In this document: in pieces, positions 1-6,470 of the stretch
Layout of the letters: each line of letters starts with the position of its first letter
How positions within the stretch are numbered: position 1 is the stretch's first letter
Source of the DNA: Legionellaceae bacterium
GTDB lineage: Bacteria > Pseudomonadota > Gammaproteobacteria > Legionellales > Legionellaceae
Assembly (NCBI GenBank): GCA_027449525.1
Contig: DAIDLK010000044.1
Coordinates: 1-7,036 of the forward strand
Direction of reading: 5' to 3'
Length of the DNA: 7,036 bases
Notes under the pieces: model-generated
The model's database searches: none
What the model was told of the DNA's origin: nothing
What the model saw: only the letters and a program-made list of their open reading frames with translations
Position numbers and translations under genes: made by a program

Positions 1-545
1 AAATGCAAAAATTGATAGGTAGACACAATATCTTCTTTCACCAGCTGTTCAACTGTTGTAAGGCTCTGTGCTGCCCGAACACTTTCATTGAGATCCTGTT
101 GATCAATTTGTTCTTCTGAATTAATTTTTGAGTAATATTCATCGGAATCATCCTTTTTAGCCTGATTGAGCGCGCGGTATTCATTTTCAAGATTTTTTTC
201 AAGCGATCTGAGTTTATCTAAATCGAATGTACCCCGTGTTATGCCCAAGTCAGCCAGACTAAAGGTAAGCTTTCGGACGAGTGCATAAGGGTCATCAATC
301 ATCTCTGGTTGGTCATACAATTTAGCGGAAACTAAATCGGCAAGAAGTTGGCGCGTTAAGGCTTGGGGATTCACCTTACCCCATTCGGTTGGTCCTACGT
401 AATCTTCTATTTTTTTTAATGTATCGATTAATTCTTTTACCTTGAGATAATCTTCTGTTGTTTCCTTAAGCAAAGCAGAACGATTTGCCATCCTTTTTTC
501 GAGTGCCCTCGTTTCGGTTCGTAACCTATCTCGGTTCTTTCTCAT
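1..545 (-). CDS. Hypothetical charged, helix-rich protein (N-terminal part; runs off left edge)
   Basis: A minus-strand frame is open from the ATG at 545-543 to the left edge, 181 codons with no stop; the C-terminus lies outside the window. The start is supported by GGAG (complement of 551-554) five bases upstream. The protein begins MRKNRDRLRTETRALEKRMA and is rich in Lys, Glu, Asp, Gln and Leu. Residues about 1-45 and 110-135 look like long amphipathic helices, possibly coiled coil. A very acidic, polar stretch with KKDDSDEYY follows at roughly residues 129-137. I see no signal peptide, membrane segment, nucleotide-binding loop or catalytic motif, and I do not recognise the family. Composition is visibly lower in GC (32-43 % in four 60-base lines counted) than the genes to the right. 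It is divergent from lysAC, so not part of that operon. That it is a real gene is fairly sure from the long open frame plus ribosome binding site; its function is unknown. Confidence 0.75.
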   Translation of the reverse strand, partial: MRKNRDRLRTETRALEKRMANRSALLKETTEDYLKVKELIDTLKKIEDYVGPTEWGKVNPQALTRQLLADLVSAKLYDQPEMIDDPYALVRKLTFSLADLGITRGTFDLDKLRSLEKNLENEYRALNQAKKDDSDEYYSKINSEEQIDQQDLNESVRAAQSLTTVEQLVKEDIVSTYQFLH

Positions 546-550
546 GTTTG

Positions 551-554
551 CTCC
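551..554 (-). promoter_or_regulatory. Ribosome binding site of the divergent hypothetical gene
   Basis: On the minus strand the bases read CTGGAGCAAACATG. GGAG lies five bases before the ATG at 545-543, a normal Shine-Dalgarno spacing, and it fixes the start of the left-hand gene. Confidence 0.55.
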
Positions 555-580
555 AGTTTTCAAGGCCTAATGAAAGTTTA

Positions 581-628
581 GTACAATTTTTAACTAAGCT
601 TGTACCCCTCAGGAGACCATGCTAAGAT
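581..628 (+). promoter_or_regulatory. Weak candidate promoter / operator region for lysAC
   Basis: The 104-base divergent gap (546-649) should hold the promoters of both flanking genes. On the + strand TTGTAC (600-605) and TAAGAT (623-628) are 17 bases apart, matching the sigma70 consensus at 3/6 and 4/6 positions. TATTAT at 631-636 is a closer -10 (5/6) but has no fitting -35. GTACAA (581-586) and TTGTAC (600-605) form a perfect 6-bp inverted repeat with a 13-base spacer that covers the -35 candidate, so it could be an operator, though 6 bp is short enough to occur by chance. No riboswitch-like fold or terminator was seen; the gap is much too short for a standard lysine riboswitch. Confidence 0.2.
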
Positions 629-642
629 TGTATTATTTTTGA
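619..642 (+). other. Seven-codon mini-ORF upstream of lysAC (possible leader peptide)
   Basis: ATG at 619 reads MLRLYYF followed by TGA at 640-642, ending seven bases before the lysAC ATG at 650. It is preceded by AGGAG at 611-615, a strong Shine-Dalgarno core but only three bases from the ATG, closer than usual. It contains no lysine codon, so a classical lysine attenuator is not suggested. It would be transcribed only if the start point lies upstream of about 605, which conflicts with the 600-628 promoter candidate. It may well be chance. Confidence 0.15.
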
Positions 643-649
643 ACGGAAA

Positions 650-3226
650 ATGAACATGCGGCACGTCGTTATTAAATTTGGTGGCTCAAGCGTTTCCTCT
701 CGTGCCACCTGGGATAACATTCTAGAAATTACGCGCCGCCACCTCAACGCCGGCTTACAACCAGTGATTGTTTGTTCCGCGCTGAGTAACACGTCCAATA
801 CGCTCGAACAACTCATTGATGCCGCTTTAACCGATGACTATCACTCGCTGCTACAGCAACTCATGCAAGCGCACCAGACGCTAGCCGAAGCACTCGAGGT
901 AGATAGCGAGTTACTCGCTGAAGAATGGCATGCATTACAACAATGGCTAACTGGCGTGTCGCTCCTCAACGAGGCACCAGCAAAAACACGTGCACAAATT
1001 TTAAGTGTTGGCGAACTGATGATGACCCGTCTTGGGCACGCTTTCTTGCAGCAACAACTCAATTGTTTATGGTTTGATGCACGCACGGCACTTATTTCCA
1101 CCCCGATTCCGCACACGCAAGACAGCAATTATTTAGCCGCCCGCGTAGCACCGGAGATCAATCTGGCTTTGGCGGAAAGTTGGCTACAAAGTGGCGCACA
1201 AGCGATTATCACGCAAGGCTTTATTGCTGCGAATAACCACGGTGAAACCGTACTACTTGGTCGCGGGGGTTCGGATACTTCAGCGGCCCTACTAGCGGCC
1301 ATCATCAACGCGACTGCCTGCGAAATCTGGACTGACGTGCCTGGCATTTATACGGCCAATCCACACCAGCTACCCAACGCACGCTTGTTAAAGCAGCTGA
1401 ATTATTTCGAAGCACAAGAAATTGCGTCCATGGGCGCTAAAGTGCTGCATCCACCCTGCATCCCACCCGTTCTCCAAGCGGGCATCCCTATGATTGTAAA
1501 ATACACCGCGATGCCCGATCACAGCGGTACGCGCATCAGCCACGAAACGGACGAAGATGCGCCACCGATTAAATCAATTCAAGTTAAACACAGCATCACG
1601 CTGATTTCGATTGATACTCTAAACATGTGGCAGCAAGTGGGTTTTTTAGCCGAGGTATTTGCCACGTTTAAACAACACGGATTCTCCATTGATTTACTGT
1701 CTTCTTCGGAGTTTAACGTCACCGTATCGCTCGACAGCAGTGTAAAATGGTGTAACCGCCAGGCGTTAGACGCACTGGTCCACGAACTCAATCAATTTTG
1801 TCGGGCCAAAATTATTGAACCGTGCAGTGCCGTCAGTTTAGTCGGGCATCATATCCGTATGATTCTGCCCCAGTTAGGCCCAGCTCTCGAAGTGTTCGAA
1901 GCTAAACAAATCTATCTAATGTCATTGGCCTCTAACGATTTAAATCTAACGTTTGTGGTTGATGAATCGCAGGCCGATAAATTATGCCAACAATTACACA
2001 GCTTGTTAATTGAAAACAATCCACAAAGTTTTTATTATTCTCACAGCTGGCAAGAACAATTTGGTCATCCCATGACCCGCCCCAAGCCATGGTGGGAGAA
2101 ACACCGCCAACCACTGCTAACGCTAGCCGCCCAGAGAACACCCTGTTATGTATACCACACGCCCACTATTGTAGAACGGGCGCACGAATTAGCACAAATT
2201 AGCGCCATTGATACCTTTTTTTACGCGATAAAAGCCAATCCACACCCGGCAGTCCTCCGCTCACTCGAACCATTGGGCATTGGTTTTGAATGTGTTTCCA
2301 TTCAAGAGTTAGAACATGTGCTGCAATTATTTCCAACCATTGACCGAAAACGGTTGCTATTTACGCCTAATTTTGCCGCCAAAGAAGAGTATGCCTACGC
2401 AATTGAACGCGGTTGCCACATAACAATTGATAACATTTATCCACTAGTGCACTGGGGCAGGCTACTGTCTAACTACTCCATTTTACTGCGCATTGATCCT
2501 GGTTGCGGGGTTGGACATCACAAATACGTCTCCACCGGAGGTGATGAGTCGAAGTTTGGAATTCATAAAGAACACATTGATCTTGCCATGACTCACATCC
2601 AACAACACAACGTTCGCGTGATTGGGCTGCACGCTCACTCCGGCAGTGGGATTTTATCACCGGATCTTTGGCAACAAACGGCGCTTATGTTAGCGGAATT
2701 AGCCGAGCGTTTTCCCGATGTGCGCATCTTAAATCTTGGTGGCGGGCTCGGTGTAGTGGATAAACCAGGACAAAAAGCACTGAACATGCAACATTTAAAC
2801 GAATCATTACTGCGTGTTAAATCCAGCTACCCGCAGTTAATTTTCTGGCTGGAGCCCGGACGATTTTTTGTGGCGGAAAGCGGTATTATCTTGGCCAAAG
2901 TGACCCAACACAAAGAAAAAGGTCGTGCACGCTTTGTTGGCATTGAAACTGGGATGAATTCGCTCATTCGTCCGATGCTATACGGCGCTTACCACGAAAT
3001 TGTTAATTTAACCCGCCTTGAAGATGAAAAAGTTGGTTTTGCCCACATTGTGGGTCCTATTTGTGAATCAGCAGATACCCTAGGCTACGACCGATTGCTA
3101 CCAAACACCCAAGAGCAAGACGTGCTACTGATTGCTAACACTGGGGCATACGGCCATTGCATGGGATCCAATTACAATTTACGCCCAGTTGCTGACGAAA
3201 TCATCTTTGCAGACCATGTTAGCTGA
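650..3226 (+). CDS. lysAC: Bifunctional aspartate kinase / diaminopimelate decarboxylase
   Basis: One 858-residue cytoplasmic chain carries the first step (aspartate to aspartyl phosphate, ATP-dependent) and last step (meso-diaminopimelate to lysine plus CO2, PLP-dependent) of lysine synthesis. The aspartokinase domain (about 4-300) has KFGGSS at 9-14, GRGGSDTSA at 204-212, WTDVPGIYTANP at 227-238 and SMGAKVLHP at 260-268. Tandem ACT-like regulatory domains follow (about 310-470); the motif SIDLLSSSEFNVTVSLD resembles lysine-sensitive AKIII enzymes, so lysine feedback is likely. The decarboxylase domain (about 495-858) has the PLP lysine K528 in YAIKAN, HSGSG with H663, the LGGGLG phosphate loop (696-701), EPGR (735-738), CESAD with catalytic C805, and GAYGHCMGSNYN (832-843). 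All key residues seem present. The start is ATG 650, or possibly ATG 656 (residue 3), for which GGA at 645-647 is better spaced. No earlier start is available because TAA at 623-625 closes the frame. The end overlaps addA by 11 bases. The fusion is a known family. Confidence 0.96.
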   Translation: MNMRHVVIKFGGSSVSSRATWDNILEITRRHLNAGLQPVIVCSALSNTSNTLEQLIDAALTDDYHSLLQQLMQAHQTLAEALEVDSELLAEEWHALQQWLTGVSLLNEAPAKTRAQILSVGELMMTRLGHAFLQQQLNCLWFDARTALISTPIPHTQDSNYLAARVAPEINLALAESWLQSGAQAIITQGFIAANNHGETVLLGRGGSDTSAALLAAIINATACEIWTDVPGIYTANPHQLPNARLLKQLNYFEAQEIASMGAKVLHPPCIPPVLQAGIPMIVKYTAMPDHSGTRISHETDEDAPPIKSIQVKHSITLISIDTLNMWQQVGFLAEVFATFKQHGFSIDLLSSSEFNVTVSLDSSVKWCNRQALDALVHELNQFCRAKIIEPCSAVSLVGHHIRMILPQLGPALEVFEAKQIYLMSLASNDLNLTFVVDESQADKLCQQLHSLLIENNPQSFYYSHSWQEQFGHPMTRPKPWWEKHRQPLLTLAAQRTPCYVYHTPTIVERAHELAQISAIDTFFYAIKANPHPAVLRSLEPLGIGFECVSIQELEHVLQLFPTIDRKRLLFTPNFAAKEEYAYAIERGCHITIDNIYPLVHWGRLLSNYSILLRIDPGCGVGHHKYVSTGGDESKFGIHKEHIDLAMTHIQQHNVRVIGLHAHSGSGILSPDLWQQTALMLAELAERFPDVRILNLGGGLGVVDKPGQKALNMQHLNESLLRVKSSYPQLIFWLEPGRFFVAESGIILAKVTQHKEKGRARFVGIETGMNSLIRPMLYGAYHEIVNLTRLEDEKVGFAHIVGPICESADTLGYDRLLPNTQEQDVLLIANTGAYGHCMGSNYNLRPVADEIIFADHVS

Positions 3227-6200
3227 TGCTGAGGCGCGACAGCAGGCTCTGGATCCTCGACGCTCGTTTATTGTTCAAGCGCCCGCTGGGTCCGGTAAAA
3301 CCGAGCTATTAACCCAGCGCTTTCTGCACCTATTAGGTACGGTTCATCAGCCGGAGCAAGTAGTTGCACTGACGTTTACGCGAAAAGCAGCCAATGAAAT
3401 GCGTGCTCGCATTACCCAAGCCTTGTTAACTGCCACGGCTGAAGATCCTCTGGCTGCGCCCCACAAACAATTAACGGATGGTTTCGCACGCGCGGCACTA
3501 GCACGCAGTGAGCAACAGGGGTGGCAGTTACTAACCAATCCATCACGCCTGCGCATTACTACCATCGACTCACTCTGCCATAGTCTAGCTCAAGCCATAC
3601 CTTTGTATGAGCAGCACACCCCTTATGCAAACGTCAACACTGCTCCCAATGAGTTGTATTTAGCCGCCGCGCAAGCTTGTTTTCAATATTTACTCGATAC
3701 ACCAACCCAACATCCTACCCTATCCTGTTTACTTGAGCACTTAGATAATCGTCAAGATCACTTAATTCAATTGTTTATTGAACAACTCCGCTCACGCGAT
3801 CAGTGGCTGCACATCATCTACCAAGCGAAATCACAAGATAAACAACGCTATCAATACGCTTTATCCACTATCATTCAGCATGAAATCAACTGCTTTAAAG
3901 CAACCATCCCCGCTGAGTGTCTGGCACCATTACTCACGTTGTGTCGCCAAGTGGCTAATTTGGCTCCGGATGGTTCGGCTTACCAAGCCCTAAAGGACTG
4001 GTCGAATTGGGATCAGCTCGATGGCCAACAGACCCAGGCGCTTGGGGCGTTACTACTGACCTCACAAGGCACCCTGCGTAAAAGCTTTGATCACCACGTA
4101 GGCGTTAAGCGCGAATATTGCAATTCAGCGCACGAGTACCAGCAGCTTAAAGCCGATAGTAAGGAACTTCTGGCTACCCTTCAAACCTTACGAGATTTTC
4201 TCCCGGCGTTGCAGCATGTTCATCAATTACCGCCACCCCATTATGCAAACGAACAATGGCAGGTACTACAAGCACTTCTAAACGTGCTGCCACTATTAGC
4301 AGCGCATTTGCAACTATTGTTTAACCAACACAATCAAGTCGATTTTATTGCTGTGGCACAACAAGCCGGACTTGCCTTGGGTCAATCAGAAGCACCTACT
4401 GACTTAGCTTTGTACCTTGATTACAACATTCACCACTTACTGATCGATGAATTTCAAGACACATCTATCCACCAATTTGCCTTAATTAGCCAATTAGTTG
4501 CCGGATTTAGTCCCGAAAGTAATAAAACTTTGTTTGTCGTAGGTGATCCAATGCAATCCATTTATCGCTTTCGTGGTGCAGAGGTCGGCTTATTTTTACG
4601 TGCTAAACAACAGGGCATTGGTCCCCTACAACTGCATTTTTTAGCATTAACTTGTAATTTTCGCGCTAGCATTCCACTCGTTGACTGGATTAATCACCAA
4701 TTTCGATCAATTTTTCCTGCACGCGATGATCTGAAATCGGGTGCGATTGCTTTTCATGCCGCAACAGGAGTAAAACTTGGCTCCCCTCACCTAGCCGTTA
4801 CTGCATGCTCGTATGGCTCGCGCGAACAACAAGCAACCGGCTTAGTAGCATTAATTCGCTCTCAATTGGCCAGCTACCCGGAACAGAGCATGGCGTTATT
4901 GATTCGTTCGCGCAGCCAACTCAAACCCATTATCCGTGCTTTGCGTCACCACCAAATAGCCTATCAAGGCACTGACATCGACTGGATGGCATCGCTACCA
5001 CATATCCGCGATGTCTGGACCTTGACCCAAGCTTTACTCATGCCAGCCAACCGTTTAGCTTGGCTCAGTTTCCTCCGCAGCCCCTGGTGCGGCATTATGC
5101 TGACTGATTTGCATGCATTAGCACAAATTAATCGCAAACAATCGATTGTTTACGCATTGACTCAGCTGTCAGCGCATGTCCAACATTTTACTGAGGAAGG
5201 GTATGCCCGCTTACGCTACGTAGGCAACGTGCTAATCAATGCGCTCAGCATGCGCCTACAACAACCCCTGACTGAATGGCTGATCAGCACCTTGGATCAG
5301 TTACATCAAGCAGCCATTTTAACCCCGCGTGCGCGCGATGAATTAGAGCAATACTGGCAACTCATCGAACAATTTGAACAAGATGGCCAGCTATCCAATC
5401 TAAACCGCTTTAAACAAGCACTGGATAGTCTCTACTCACAAGCATCCACTCGAGCGAACTTGCATATTTTAACCATCCATAAAGCAAAAGGATTAGAGTT
5501 TGATTGCGTTTTCTTACCCAGCCTAAGTGCTAGACCCAATGGCCAATCACAACCGTTACTGCGCTGGCTCACCTTACCGACAGAACAAGATGACCCCCTA
5601 CTACTTTTATCACCCATTCACGCAAGTGCCAATCAGCCAAATGCACTCTATGATTATTTGGGGCGGTTAGACAACACGAAAGACAGTTACGAACAACAAC
5701 GCTTATTCTATGTGGCGGTTACACGTGCTAAACATCGTCTGTTTTTGTGTGATTTTTGTGAAACACCTGCCCGAAACAGTTTACGTGCCTTACTCGTTGA
5801 TCAACCCTTTACTGCGGTTGAAAATAGCGAGGATGTTGACGTGATTAACCCGCAATTACCCGTGCTTACCGCCTTGCCGAGTACGTTTTATTGCACCCCA
5901 CCCCCGTTACTTTGTGCTACCTCAACCTCAAATCGCTCACTGCTGTTTTCGCTACACGATCCCATGCCACGCTTATTGGGCTTAGTAACACATGAGCTAC
6001 TCCAGTGGATCTGTACGTATCATCCGGCTGAATTACGTGATGTCCCGGTCGCACTCATGAACAATCTCATGCAGCAGCACAGCATCGCACCCAGTCTGCA
6101 GGCCGCGGCTAAACAACGCTTATTTGAATTCATTACCCCGTTATTTACTCAACCACGCGGTCAATGGCTTATTGCCGCGCACGCCGAAGAGTACAATGAA

Positions 6201-6470
6201 TATGAACTATTAATGTTGCAACAAGGTGAAATACGCACACAAATTATTGATCGCACCTTTATGGATCAAGGCAAGCGCTGGATTATTGATTTTAAAACAG
6301 GACGAGAAGATGAGGCTAGCAGTACTCAACACCGAATCCAACTGAATGCTTATGCCGATTCATTCGCTCAAATGAGCCAGGCGCCAATCCATTGCGGCTT
6401 GTATTATCTCCCGACGCAACATTGGGTAGAATGGCAACATGTGTCCCACCTTACGAAGGAACCCGCATGA
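3216..6470 (+). CDS. addA: AddA-like (RecB-type) UvrD-family ATP-dependent helicase/nuclease
   Basis: A 1084-residue SF1A helicase with a C-terminal nuclease, expected to unwind and trim double-strand DNA ends for RecA-dependent repair together with an AddB-type partner. Visible motifs: Q-motif RQQALDP (8-14), Walker A APAGSGKT (22-29), Ia LTFTRKAANEMRAR (52-65), Ib RITTIDSLC (113-121), Walker B DEFQD (411-415), III GDPMQSIYRFRGAE (443-456), IV NFR (481-483), V HKAKGLEF (755-762), VI RLFYVAVTRAK (829-839). The C-terminal PD-(D/E)XK nuclease appears intact: GLVTH with H926, IDR with D1012, DFKTG with D1025 and K1027, then QLNAYA. AddA fits better than RecB because of the motif III/IV wording and the length. 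The start is ATG 3216: the frame extends upstream to TTG 3132, but that adds 28 residues lying entirely within lysAC and lacking family-like sequence. TTG 3207 is another option. There is no clear ribosome binding site, so coupling to lysAC translation is likely. No addB is seen next to it. Confidence 0.9.
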   Translation: MLADAEARQQALDPRRSFIVQAPAGSGKTELLTQRFLHLLGTVHQPEQVVALTFTRKAANEMRARITQALLTATAEDPLAAPHKQLTDGFARAALARSEQQGWQLLTNPSRLRITTIDSLCHSLAQAIPLYEQHTPYANVNTAPNELYLAAAQACFQYLLDTPTQHPTLSCLLEHLDNRQDHLIQLFIEQLRSRDQWLHIIYQAKSQDKQRYQYALSTIIQHEINCFKATIPAECLAPLLTLCRQVANLAPDGSAYQALKDWSNWDQLDGQQTQALGALLLTSQGTLRKSFDHHVGVKREYCNSAHEYQQLKADSKELLATLQTLRDFLPALQHVHQLPPPHYANEQWQVLQALLNVLPLLAAHLQLLFNQHNQVDFIAVAQQAGLALGQSEAPTDLALYLDYNIHHLLIDEFQDTSIHQFALISQLVAGFSPESNKTLFVVGDPMQSIYRFRGAEVGLFLRAKQQGIGPLQLHFLALTCNFRASIPLVDWINHQFRSIFPARDDLKSGAIAFHAATGVKLGSPHLAVTACSYGSREQQATGLVALIRSQLASYPEQSMALLIRSRSQLKPIIRALRHHQIAYQGTDIDWMASLPHIRDVWTLTQALLMPANRLAWLSFLRSPWCGIMLTDLHALAQINRKQSIVYALTQLSAHVQHFTEEGYARLRYVGNVLINALSMRLQQPLTEWLISTLDQLHQAAILTPRARDELEQYWQLIEQFEQDGQLSNLNRFKQALDSLYSQASTRANLHILTIHKAKGLEFDCVFLPSLSARPNGQSQPLLRWLTLPTEQDDPLLLLSPIHASANQPNALYDYLGRLDNTKDSYEQQRLFYVAVTRAKHRLFLCDFCETPARNSLRALLVDQPFTAVENSEDVDVINPQLPVLTALPSTFYCTPPPLLCATSTSNRSLLFSLHDPMPRLLGLVTHELLQWICTYHPAELRDVPVALMNNLMQQHSIAPSLQAAAKQRLFEFITPLFTQPRGQWLIAAHAEEYNEYELLMLQQGEIRTQIIDRTFMDQGKRWIIDFKTGREDEASSTQHRIQLNAYADSFAQMSQAPIHCGLYYLPTQHWVEWQHVSHLTKEPA
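6456..6460 (+). promoter_or_regulatory. Ribosome binding site of mrp inside the end of addA
   Basis: AAGGA lies six bases before the ATG at 6467 (AAGGAACCCGCATGA). The ATG overlaps the addA stop TGA (6468-6470), so the site lies within addA codons and supports both an independent start and coupled re-initiation for mrp. Confidence 0.65.

Noticed and set aside
546..649. Riboswitch or attenuator controlling lysAC
   Set aside because: The gap is about 104 bases, too short for a standard lysine riboswitch, and no terminator-like hairpin followed by a T-run was found.
622..816. 64-codon minus-strand frame across the start of lysAC
   Set aside because: It is antisense to the conserved aspartokinase start and has no recognisable motif or supported ribosome binding site.
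841..2660. Several minus-strand frames of 63-95 codons (841-1128, 1129-1347, 1579-1791, 1932-2141, 2469-2660)
   Set aside because: All are antisense to strongly conserved lysAC coding sequence; their translations are Cys/Ser-rich and low in family character, as expected for the reverse of a coding region.
3778..3993. 71-codon + strand frame inside addA
   Set aside because: It lies out of frame within a region of addA that is plainly coding; no ribosome binding site or recognisable product. Treated as a shadow frame.
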